A DNA stretch of 64,000 nucleotides from Bacteroidaceae bacterium (GTDB lineage Bacteria > Bacteroidota > Bacteroidia > Bacteroidales > Bacteroidaceae), in NCBI GenBank assembly GCA_024401185.1, contig JAKSLO010000002.1, forward strand, positions 1 to 64,000. Direction: 5' to 3'. Of this stretch, positions 1 through 7,449 are shown piece after piece (the first letter of the stretch is position 1; each line of letters opens with the position of its first letter). The translations under genes were made by a program, and so were the position numbers. Below the pieces are notes generated by a model. The model was not told the DNA's origin. It searched no databases and saw nothing but the letters and a program-made list of their open reading frames with translations.

Positions 1-88
1 TCGTGATGAAAGTATTTGTCCATCGTGATGAAAGTATTTGTCCATCGTGATGAAAACATTTACCCAGTGTGGTGAAGATTGATGTAAA
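1..88. repeat. 22-bp tandem repeat, 4 units
   Basis: Units 1-22 and 23-44 are identical (TCGTGATGAAAGTATTTGTC followed by CA). Unit 45-66 differs at a few bases and 67-88 is more degraded. The array touches the left edge, so it may extend further. There are no spacers, so it is not CRISPR. It sits 25 bp before the ATPase gene and could overlap that gene's promoter. Confidence 0.85.
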
Positions 89-112
89 TGCCTGTTAAAA
101 AAACTCAATACC

Positions 113-934
113 ATGGCTAAGATTGCAGATTATATAGAAAGGATAGAGATTGACTCGTTATGGAACGGCAAGAAGCACGTAGTGTGGAACCTGCGTCCCG
201 GCATCAACATACTGAGCGGTGTGAACGGAGTGGGCAAGAGTACTATTCTGCGCAAAGTGGTAAACCATTTGCTGATGACGAATAAGACCGACCGTGATGG
301 CTCGGATGTGAAACTCGCTTTTGGCCCTGATGGCGGCACGTCGGTTCGCTTCGACATCATTCGCAGTTTCGACCGTCCCGTGCTTCGCAGCGAGGTGCTC
401 GACCAGATTGTGGATATCAAGATAAGCACCGAACTGGATCTGCAGCTTTACCAGTTGCAGCGTCGATACCTTGACTATCAGGTAAATGCCAGCAACCGCA
501 TTGTGGAGCTTTTCACTAAGGGTGACCCGCAGGCACAGCAGAAGGCACAGGAGATTGCCAGCGAGAAGGCGCACTTCCAGGACGTAGTAGACAGCCTTTT
601 CTCGGAAACCGGCAAAAAGATTGACCGCAACAGCAACGAGATCTTCTTCAACCAAATGGACGAACAGCTGTCGCCCTATAAGCTCTCCAGTGGCGAGAAG
701 CAGATGCTCATCATCCTGCTTACCACGCTCGTAGAGAACAAGCAACCCTATGTCATCTTCATGGACGAACCCGAGATAAGTCTGCACATTGACTGGCAGC
801 AGCGACTCGTGGCACTGGTGCGCGACCTCAATCCCAATGCTCAGGTCATCCTCACCACACACTCGCCTGCCGTCATCATGGATGGGTGGACGGATTGCGT
901 AACCGACGTGGAAGACATTGTGGACAACGAATAA
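113..934 (+). CDS. AAA/ABC-type ATPase (AAA_15/AAA_21-like)
   Basis: Soluble 273-residue ATPase of the ABC/SMC-like class used by OLD-type and defence ATPases. Visible motifs are Walker A GVNGVGKST at residues 36-44, signature LSSGEKQ from 191, Walker B VIFMDEPE with D218-E219, and the H-loop histidine H250 in TTHSP. A helical insert of roughly 90-170 separates the two halves. It is followed after 23 bp by a DUF4435 gene on the same strand, almost certainly co-transcribed. ATPase plus DUF4435 is the arrangement of PARIS (AriA/AriB), but this protein looks shorter than I recall for AriA, so the match is architectural. It could equally be a household pair of unknown role. Confidence 0.8.
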   Translation: MAKIADYIERIEIDSLWNGKKHVVWNLRPGINILSGVNGVGKSTILRKVVNHLLMTNKTDRDGSDVKLAFGPDGGTSVRFDIIRSFDRPVLRSEVLDQIVDIKISTELDLQLYQLQRRYLDYQVNASNRIVELFTKGDPQAQQKAQEIASEKAHFQDVVDSLFSETGKKIDRNSNEIFFNQMDEQLSPYKLSSGEKQMLIILLTTLVENKQPYVIFMDEPEISLHIDWQQRLVALVRDLNPNAQVILTTHSPAVIMDGWTDCVTDVEDIVDNE

Positions 935-957
935 AAACCCGTAATATTCACACTCTC

Positions 958-1968
958 GTGGCAAAGCGACTTACCGACAACATAAGTTCATCATATATTG
1001 AGGCAGCCAACCGCTTGAAACCCAAATGCAAAGGACGTAGGGTGGTAGCGTATGTGGAGAGCTACGATGACGTGCTCTTCTGGCGTAGCGTGCTTGAAGA
1101 GTTCGAAACACCAGAATTGCGCTTTGAGGTAATGCTGCCTTCGCGCAACTCGTTGGCAAAGGGCAAAAAGCTTGCCATGGGGCACGACTTGGGAGAAGGA
1201 CTTATTGCCTGTGTGGATGCCGACTATGACTTTCTGATGCAGGGGCGCACGGAAGCCTCACAGCAACTGTTGTCAAGTCCTTACGTCTTTCATACCTACG
1301 TCTATGCCATCGAGAGCTACCAATGCTATGCTCCAGGGTTGCACAGCGCATGCGTAATGGCTACGCTCAACGACCGCGAAATTGTGGATCTTGAAGAGTT
1401 CATGCGGCAATACTCCGTCATTGTGTGGCCTTTGTTGGTATGGAGTGTGTGGCTTTACCGCCATGGTCATTACAAGCAGTTCTCCATCATGGACATGGCC
1501 AATGAGGTGGGATATCACGATATTAATACCTACCACCCAGAGGAGACGATAGAGTATGTGCGTCGCCACGTAAACAAGACGGTGGCATGGATGCAACGTA
1601 ACTTTCCTGAAGCTAAGAAGGCATACGACCCCCTCATGCAAGAATTGCTGTCGTTGGGACTTACGCCCGAAACGGCTTACATGTACATTCAGGGACATAC
1701 CCTCTTCGACAACGTGGTGCTGCCCCTACTGAACCCCATCTGTACCGTGTTACGCCGTGAACGTGAAAACGAGATAAAGCGCCTTGCCTGCCATGAGAAG
1801 CAGCGTCAGAATGAACTTTCTTGCTATCAGCATAGTGTGTCTCCCATCGATATGATGTTGAAAAAGGGCACAAAGTTTCGTGAGTCGGAACCCTATGCCC
1901 GTTTGAAGGAAGACTTGCAGAAGTTCGTGGATAGCCTCTTGCAAGAACCTATGAATAAAGTAGGTTAG
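958..1968 (+). CDS. DUF4435 (Toprim-like) protein
   Basis: 336 residues from the GTG at 958. An in-frame GTG at 886 also exists but would overlap the ATPase gene by 49 bp; the 958 start reads VAKRLTDNISSSYIEAANRL, which looks like a natural N-terminus. The DUF4435 family has a Toprim-like core with a catalytic Glu and a DxD metal motif; here these are E34 in AYVESYDD and D87/D89/D91 in CVDADYDF. Family members paired with an ATPase (AriB of PARIS) act as ATPase-gated nucleases. The nuclease role here is inference; the pairing and the acidic motifs are seen. Confidence 0.75.
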   Translation: MAKRLTDNISSSYIEAANRLKPKCKGRRVVAYVESYDDVLFWRSVLEEFETPELRFEVMLPSRNSLAKGKKLAMGHDLGEGLIACVDADYDFLMQGRTEASQQLLSSPYVFHTYVYAIESYQCYAPGLHSACVMATLNDREIVDLEEFMRQYSVIVWPLLVWSVWLYRHGHYKQFSIMDMANEVGYHDINTYHPEETIEYVRRHVNKTVAWMQRNFPEAKKAYDPLMQELLSLGLTPETAYMYIQGHTLFDNVVLPLLNPICTVLRRERENEIKRLACHEKQRQNELSCYQHSVSPIDMMLKKGTKFRESEPYARLKEDLQKFVDSLLQEPMNKVG

Positions 1969-2290
1969 GGTATTTAACAAGGAGATGCACTAACAAGGAG
2001 ATACATTAAGTTGATAAAGTTGTATCTCTCCGCATGGAGAATGTAATTGTGGGTCCTTATTGGGCTTAGATTCCTCACATCCGTTCGAAAGGGCCGCATT
2101 GTACCAAATGGTATTCTTCGCCTTTTTTGTACATGAGTTCTCATAATCGCACTTGCCGCATGTCTTATGTACTCATACAACAGCGATTACAAGTAGTGAA
2201 TTGAGCTTCGTAAGTACCTCACGTATTCTTTGTGTGGCGGTGCTATTGCTCTTTGCGCGTGGTATGGGTACTCACTGTGGGCAGCATCCG
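1969..2290. other. Intergenic region, no gene seen
   Basis: This 322-bp stretch has no convincing reading frame. Near its start are two 16-bp direct repeats (AACAAGGAGATGCACT and AACAAGGAGATACATT). The second feeds an 8-bp inverted repeat (1998-2005 with 2021-2028), a weak terminator candidate for the DUF4435 gene. Confidence 0.4.
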
Positions 2291-2596
2291 CTATTTCTTG
2301 CTATACTGCCACACGGCAAGGAAGAACCACACCAGCAACAGCAGTTGGAAGACAATGCTGAGGCCTCCGAAAAGGAAAGCGCTGATGCCTGCCAGGATGG
2401 CATGGAGCAGTTGCAGTGCCTTGAGAGGAGCCACCTTCTCCTCAAGCATGAAACTGAGCAGGTTGGCCAACATAATGGCAAAACGACTGTCTGTAAGGGC
2501 TGTGCCCATTCTCTTGAGCAAGTTGCTTGGGTTGAACATGCTTGCTACGCTCTGATTTGTTGCACTCTTCATCTCGATAGTTACCATTGTTTTCAT
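2291..2596 (-). CDS. Small membrane protein, unknown function
   Basis: 101 residues beginning MKTMVTIEMKSATNQSVASM. The first half is amphipathic and helical; the C-terminal part, from about residue 63, holds two hydrophobic segments (HAILAGISAFLFGGLSIVF, then LLLLVWFFLAVW) consistent with a membrane hairpin. It ends in a short basic tail. The ATG at 2596 is preferred because a promoter -7 element lies 73 bp upstream and no sensible upstream extension exists. I do not recognise a family. Coding is supported by the promoter, the membrane pattern and the absence of a better reading on the other strand. Confidence 0.6.
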   Translation of the reverse strand: MKTMVTIEMKSATNQSVASMFNPSNLLKRMGTALTDSRFAIMLANLLSFMLEEKVAPLKALQLLHAILAGISAFLFGGLSIVFQLLLLVWFFLAVWQYSKK

Positions 2597-2668
2597 ATTG
2601 TTGTTTTTTTTGTTTCGTTTAACGGCTTTGTTTTTATTGTTTTTATACCGTGTTTCGGTTTCTGAGTG

Positions 2669-2676
2669 CAAAGTTA
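2669..2676 (-). promoter_or_regulatory. Promoter -7 element
   Basis: TAACTTTG on the minus strand matches the Bacteroidetes TAnnTTTG consensus, about 73 bp before the small membrane protein gene. No TTG is found at the usual distance. Confidence 0.5.
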
Positions 2677-2785
2677 TCGGTGACGTGTTTCGGAATACGG
2701 ACAACCCGTGCCTTTAAGAGAAAAAAGTGATAAAAAAAGTGCGTTTTGCAATGTCGATATTGCAAAACGCACCAATTATGGGAGA

Positions 2786-2965
2786 TTAGTGGCCTTTAGT
2801 GCCCTTAGAGCCTTTAGCGACAGCGACCTTAAAGTCTTTAGTGCCCTTAGAGCCCTTAGTGTCTTTAGTGCCCTTAGAGTCTTTAGTGCCTTTAGAGTCT
2901 TTAGTGCCTTTAGTGGCCACAGCGACCTTAGTGCTCTTAGAGCCTTTTGGCGACTTTAATGCTCT
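2786..2965 (-). repeat. Lys/Thr-rich repeat tail in frame after a stop
   Basis: Directly after the TAA of the GH43-GH8 gene, the same frame stays open for 59 codons to a second TAA at 2786-2788. It encodes repeated triplets of the type TKG, TKD, SKG with lysine about every third residue, like the ATKKTTTAAKPKATKSR tail just before the stop. DNA units are about 18 bp (CTTTAGTGCCCTTAGAGT on the plus strand). It is either a lost C-terminal extension or a slippage-generated repeat. Confidence 0.7.
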
Positions 2966-5686
2966 TTAGCGACTTTTTGTAGCCTTGGGCTTAGCAGCTG
3001 TTGTTGTTTTCTTGGTTGCAGCTGCAGCATTCTTCTTGGGCTCGATTACCTGATAGCGACCGCTAAGGTGCATGGCAGCAAACAAGCGGAGAATACCCTC
3101 GTAGTAAGCATCCTTGTAGCCAGAAGGTGTGGGGTCGTGGCGGTTGTTCCAGAAGCGGTCAACAAACTCGCGGCCCTTAGAGTGGTTGGTGACGAGCGAG
3201 AGGGCAGCACTAGTGGCAATGAAGCCAGGAGTGTGGCGCAGTTCCTTGAAGCCGCCAGCAGCCATGGTGTCGGTTACGATGGTGCCATCCACATTATACT
3301 GATCGTAGAAGGAATCGATGCCCTGGTTGTAGAGGAAGTTCTGCAACTTGTTTCCGTATTCTGTCTGCCACTCAGCATCTGCATTCGACCATGAGAAGTC
3401 GAGGGCGATGTTCATGGGTACGCGCCATGAGTCGTAGCGGAAGTTGTTGGCACCGCCGCTGGGACGCATCATTGAACCGTCGAAGTTATTGTAGTCGGGG
3501 TTCAGACCTGTGATGGGGTGAACCGACTTGTGCAGGTACTCGCGAGCAGCCTTGGCACACTCGTTCCAGTATTCGCTGCGACCATCGTTGGCATACTTGG
3601 CCCATACCTCATAGAAGGCAGGGATGTGGTATGAGGGGTCGGTGTAGGTTGAACCAGGAGTGAAGGCGATGAGCTTGCTCTTCTCGTCGATAAGGCGTGG
3701 CTGACCCTCCTTGCCCATACAGCAGTCGATGATGTACTGAGCCTCCTTGAGGTAGTTGATGCCTGTGTCGTTACCCCAACGGTTTGAGGCAAAGATAAGG
3801 CTGGTGATGAAGTAGAGTTCGCCATCGGCAGCAGCACCACGTGCAGCGCCTGTGCCATCGGGCTTTACGCTCCATGCAAAGTAGCCCTTCTGGTTGCCTT
3901 CCTTCATCTGCATGTATTCCTTTGCCCAGCGGAAAAGACGGTCGAAGACGTCCTTCTTGTTAAGCTGAACGGCAATCATCATGCCGTAAGACATACCTTC
4001 GGTACGAGCATCGTGGTTCTTCACGTCGCTGATGATGGCCATGTTGTTGGGCAACTCGAAGTAGATGCGGTCGGGACCCTCGAAGAGTTCGTAGAAGAGC
4101 TCGTCGAGCTTCTTGTCAATCTGCTGCTGAGAATAACCCAGTTCGGCAAAGAGGTTGCGATACTGCTTGGTCTCAAAGCCGCCCTTCTGCCAAGGCTGCA
4201 GGGGAGCAGTAGAGAGCAGGGCAGGGTGAGCCTCGGGTTGCAGTTCAAAGCCAATCCAATCGACTGCTACCTCGCGAGCGTCGGCACTCTGAATCTTCAG
4301 GTCGGCAACACCACGGGGAGAGTTGTTGATGGGCAGGGTGATGATGCTGAAGTCCTTTGTCTCGGGAATGTCGATGGTGGCAATGATGTTCATCTGTGCC
4401 AGGAACTCAGCGGGCATCTGACGATTGCCCCAGCGGCCAGGAGCACGGTTGGTGAGGTTGCGGATAATGAGCTTACCGCCCTTGGGAGCCTTCACGCGCA
4501 CACTGATGAGGTTGACCTGTTTGGTGCCGAAGTCCACCTTATTAAATGTAGAGTAGGCATCTGCCTCGTTGAAGATAATCTGCCATCCGTCGAAACGCTT
4601 GGTAGTATCGGGGTTGAGGTATTCGATGCGAGCACCGGTAGGACTGATGGTGCTGTAGCGGTCAATCTGGATGGGCTTGCGCGCATCTGCCAAACCTACG
4701 CCACGAAGAGTGGGCTTGACGAGCTGGATGGTGCCGTCGGGGTTGAAGAAGAGTGAGTCGCAACGTACTGAGCGCAACTTGTCGAAGTTGGGTGAGTAGT
4801 CGTTGTGGTGATAGAACAGATACCACTGGCCCTTATACTCCACGATGCTGTGGTGGTTCGTCCAGCAGCCGGTGGGCGACTGCTCCATAATCTTGCCCTT
4901 GAACTCGAAGGGACCCAGTGGGTCGTCGCTCATGGCGTAAGCCAAGGTCTCGGTCTTGTCCTCTACCCAAGGATAGGTGAGGTAGAACTTGCCCTGACGC
5001 TCGAACACGAAGGTGCCCTCCTTGAAGCCGGCTGGCAAACCTGTGTCGATGGCCTTACCAATCATCTTGATTTCGCGTTCGCCAAACTTGCGGGTTTCTG
5101 AAGGACTGTCTTCCGACAACTCCAAAAGGTTGTCTTTCAGCTTGGCTCCGCGCAGGTTGCCGCCACCCCAGTAGATGTAGTTGTTGCCATCGCTGGCGCG
5201 CAACACGCAGGGGTCGATGCCGCTGATGCCCTCGATGGGGCTGCTCTGCAGGCGGTAGGGACCTTCGGGCAGGTCGGCTATTGCCACACCGATGCCAAAG
5301 CCACCTCCACGCTGACCCTCGCGGGGCTTCATGCCGTTAGGGAAGTAGAAGTAGTACTTTCCGTCCTTCTCCACGCAATCGGGAGCCCACATAGAGTAGC
5401 CCTTGGGGTTACCCCATTCCACGTTCTTCTGATCCACGATGACACCATGGTCGGTCCAGTCAGTCAGATTCTCTGACGAGAATACGTGGTAGTCGGCCAT
5501 ACAGAACCAGTCCTTGCGACCATATTCGTCGGGGGCAGGGATGTCATGCGAGGGGAAGAGGTACACCCTTCCGTTGAAAACCTTCGCCGTGGGGTCGGCA
5601 GTAAACTGGTCTCTGATAATAGGATTCTGAGCCATTGCAGAGGTGCAAAGGCCCAATGAGATTAATGATAAAAGAGATTTTTTCAT
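2966..5686 (-). CDS. Secreted GH43-CBM6-GH8 xylanolytic fusion
   Basis: 906 residues with a signal peptide (cleavage after about A19). The N-terminal half is a GH43 five-blade propeller: base Asp D31 in TADPTAKVF, the GIDPCVL Asp, and the acid Glu in FKEGTFVFE. Residues about 350-480 look like a CBM6-type beta sandwich. The C-terminal half is a GH8 (alpha/alpha)6 domain with acid Glu E563 in RTEGMSYGM and D621 in ADGELYF; it resembles reducing-end xylose-releasing exo-oligoxylanases. Together they would cut arabinose or xylose side groups and xylo-oligomers in the periplasm. It ends in an Ala/Thr/Lys-rich tail. It stands alone, without a SusC/D pair. The family calls are firm; exact substrates are inferred. 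Confidence 0.88.
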   Translation of the reverse strand: MKKSLLSLISLGLCTSAMAQNPIIRDQFTADPTAKVFNGRVYLFPSHDIPAPDEYGRKDWFCMADYHVFSSENLTDWTDHGVIVDQKNVEWGNPKGYSMWAPDCVEKDGKYYFYFPNGMKPREGQRGGGFGIGVAIADLPEGPYRLQSSPIEGISGIDPCVLRASDGNNYIYWGGGNLRGAKLKDNLLELSEDSPSETRKFGEREIKMIGKAIDTGLPAGFKEGTFVFERQGKFYLTYPWVEDKTETLAYAMSDDPLGPFEFKGKIMEQSPTGCWTNHHSIVEYKGQWYLFYHHNDYSPNFDKLRSVRCDSLFFNPDGTIQLVKPTLRGVGLADARKPIQIDRYSTISPTGARIEYLNPDTTKRFDGWQIIFNEADAYSTFNKVDFGTKQVNLISVRVKAPKGGKLIIRNLTNRAPGRWGNRQMPAEFLAQMNIIATIDIPETKDFSIITLPINNSPRGVADLKIQSADAREVAVDWIGFELQPEAHPALLSTAPLQPWQKGGFETKQYRNLFAELGYSQQQIDKKLDELFYELFEGPDRIYFELPNNMAIISDVKNHDARTEGMSYGMMIAVQLNKKDVFDRLFRWAKEYMQMKEGNQKGYFAWSVKPDGTGAARGAAADGELYFITSLIFASNRWGNDTGINYLKEAQYIIDCCMGKEGQPRLIDEKSKLIAFTPGSTYTDPSYHIPAFYEVWAKYANDGRSEYWNECAKAAREYLHKSVHPITGLNPDYNNFDGSMMRPSGGANNFRYDSWRVPMNIALDFSWSNADAEWQTEYGNKLQNFLYNQGIDSFYDQYNVDGTIVTDTMAAGGFKELRHTPGFIATSAALSLVTNHSKGREFVDRFWNNRHDPTPSGYKDAYYEGILRLFAAMHLSGRYQVIEPKKNAAAATKKTTTAAKPKATKSR

Positions 5687-5888
5687 TGGTATATTTTATA
5701 TGTATTTGCTTTGATACCTGATTGAGCACAATACGCACTCTTAACATTAGACATGGAAAGTGCGAAAAGGTTTAGTCCTTTTATTCTTTTTTTATAAAAA
5801 ACTTTGAGTGGGGGTGTTTCTGGTTGCCATAGTACAGCAATCCCTGGCTTGGTGACAGAGATTGAGACTGTGCCTTCGGCTGTGCGAA

Positions 5889-5916
5889 ACCCTCTCTCCT
5901 TAGTAGGAGAGGGGGT
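5889..5916 (-). terminator. Terminator-like hairpin
   Basis: Twelve-base stem (ACCCTCTCTCCT with AGGAGAGGGGGT, one G-T wobble) around loop TAGT, placed just after the end of the 5927-6235 minus-strand gene. Confidence 0.5.
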
Positions 5917-5926
5917 AGCATGGGGC

Positions 5927-6235
5927 TTATTTCACCACGTCCATGGTGAACACGTGGCCGAAGATGCCGAATGAGGCAGTCTCCTCCTTGCCAAGCAGCT
6001 TGATCTTGGTGGTGCTGAACAACAGGTAGTTGTTGTACTCCAGTGTCTGGTCGAGTGCCAGGTCGCTCAGGGCGCTTGTCAGCATGGAACCGGCCTTGCC
6101 AATCAGGCTTTTGTCGTTTGTCTCGCTAAGTTTGCTTACGATGGCTGCCTTGTGTGCCTCAATCTTGGGGTTTGACGTCCAGAGCCACACGCATAAAGCA
6201 CCGAGAAAGGTAACTACTCCGATAAGTTTTCTCAT
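5927..6235 (-). CDS. Small exported protein, DUF4359-like
   Basis: 102 residues from the ATG at 6235 (MRKLIGVVTFLGALCVWLW). The N-terminal hydrophobic segment is a signal anchor. It is followed by the dipeptide NP and a short soluble domain with a C-terminal FSTTKIKLLGKEETASFGIFG stretch. The NP-after-anchor pattern and a GIFG/FTM end recall DUF4359, but this is a weak visual match. A promoter -7 element lies about 90 bp upstream and a hairpin follows the stop, so it looks like a single-gene unit. Function unknown. Confidence 0.55.
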   Translation of the reverse strand: MRKLIGVVTFLGALCVWLWTSNPKIEAHKAAIVSKLSETNDKSLIGKAGSMLTSALSDLALDQTLEYNNYLLFSTTKIKLLGKEETASFGIFGHVFTMDVVK

Positions 6236-6325
6236 TGTCTTGTGTTGTTTTTGAGTTCTAAAATTCACATCGCGAAACCCCTCCCAAGTTCATTCCTTGT
6301 GTCTGCCTGATAAGGATTTCGGTGG

Positions 6326-6333
6326 CAAAGGTA
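6326..6333 (-). promoter_or_regulatory. Promoter -7 element
   Basis: TACCTTTG on the minus strand, ahead of the small exported protein gene that starts at 6235. Confidence 0.5.
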
Positions 6334-6442
6334 TAAAAAAAAGTAATACGACGAAAACAAAATGCACTTTTTCCCCTCACTCGAATAGGGCTTTCCCCTC
6401 CCCAAATAGGGAAAAAGCGGTATTATCCCCATAAAAAACCGC

Positions 6443-6450
6443 TACCTTTG
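6443..6450 (+). promoter_or_regulatory. Promoter -7 element
   Basis: TACCTTTG, about 145 bp before the His/Met-rich protein gene, giving a leader of roughly 135 nt. No TTG at the usual -33 spacing was seen. Confidence 0.5.
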
Positions 6451-6593
6451 CATCAGAAAGATAAAACAAGCGCAACATTTCAAAGCTTAGGCCTCAGCCA
6501 CCAACCAGATGGTTCGCTCCTGAAAACTGGAAGTTGCAAAAACAACGAAGAGAAACAAGAAAACAAATAATAACCTTTTAAATTATAACGATT

Positions 6594-7112
6594 ATGACAC
6601 GCAATACTTTCTTCGCAGCAATCATGTTTGGCATCATGTCAATGTTTGTAACCAGCGCTAACGCACAAGGCCGTCACGGCGGTATGGGAGTTCCCCGCGC
6701 ACATCACGAGATGAGAATGGGTGACCACGGAATGCGAGGGGGCGAGATGCGCCACCACGATATGGGTCCTCGTCACGACATGGCTCCTCACCACGGCATG
6801 GGTCCCCGTCACGAGATGCACATGGGCGGACATGGCCATCTGGCACACCACGCTGACTATCGCTGGGACAGCCGCGGATACCTGCATGGATGGGATGGCA
6901 GAGTTCGTCGCTTCGACGATGGTCGCTGGGGTTATCTGCGCGACGGAGCCTGGTACTACTACGACTGCTTCTACGAGCCCGACTATTACTTCGCTCATCC
7001 CCTGACACACTTCCACGACCACATCTTCCACTCTCGCGGTGCTCGTCGCGTAGTAGGTGCAGCCATTGGTGCAATAGCCGTTGCCGCTCTCGTTGATGCC
7101 CTGGTAGATTGA
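6594..7112 (+). CDS. Secreted His/Met-rich protein, possible metal binder
   Basis: 172 residues with a signal peptide ending ANAQ. Residues about 25-85 are a low-complexity run of repeats such as GPRHDMAPHHGMGPRHEMHM, where His and Met recur every few residues. Next comes an aromatic stretch (YRWDSRGYLHGWDGRVRRF, then WYYYDCFYEP) and a second His cluster (HFHDHIFH). It ends with a short hydrophobic helix (VVGAAIGAIAVAALVDALVD). His/Met-rich exported proteins commonly bind copper, nickel or zinc; here that is inference from composition. No family was recognised. The gene is monocistronic, with a promoter upstream and a long hairpin downstream. Confidence 0.7.
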   Translation: MTRNTFFAAIMFGIMSMFVTSANAQGRHGGMGVPRAHHEMRMGDHGMRGGEMRHHDMGPRHDMAPHHGMGPRHEMHMGGHGHLAHHADYRWDSRGYLHGWDGRVRRFDDGRWGYLRDGAWYYYDCFYEPDYYFAHPLTHFHDHIFHSRGARRVVGAAIGAIAVAALVDALVD

Positions 7113-7158
7113 GCTTCGTCATCCTGTCACGCTTCGGTGTTGACTCAGGTTTCACTCG

Positions 7159-7210
7159 ATTGGCTTACGTCTGGCTTACGTGTTTTCACGTAGGCAAGAC
7201 GTAAGCCAAT
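7159..7210. terminator. Long near-perfect hairpin
   Basis: 24-base arms (7159-7182 and 7187-7210) around loop TTTT; about 22 of 24 positions pair. It follows the His/Met-rich gene by 46 bp. There is no U-run, so it could be a terminator, an mRNA-stabilising hairpin or a repeat element. Confidence 0.6.
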
Positions 7211-7449
7211 TGTGTCGTAGTGCTGTGCTGGCTGTAGGCTGATACGAGCGTCATTTTAGGCTCTTAGCTTCTGATATTGCCGCAATTTGCACTCTTTGCT
7301 GGAGAAAAAAAGGTTTTATGTAATTATTTTCTATCTAAAAGTTTTGAAATTCACATTTTTTTGTGTTACTTTGCAGTAAAAAGCTGGCAGGTAGGCTACA
7401 CGATGCTACGCCGGCAACAACCAAACGATTCTAATTCCAGTACAAGATC

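Noticed and set aside
1..88. CRISPR array
   Set aside because: The 22-bp units follow each other without spacers, and no cas gene is near.
886..957. Upstream GTG start for the DUF4435 gene
   Set aside because: It would overlap the ATPase gene, and the extra residues (mostly Arg/His) are the ATPase codons read out of frame.
1973..2180. Minus-strand 68-codon frame
   Set aside because: It has no coding-like features and crosses the hairpin after the DUF4435 gene.
2708..2959. Plus-strand frame rich in FSALRA repeats
   Set aside because: It is the other-strand reading of the lysine-rich repeat tail and has no promoter or start context.
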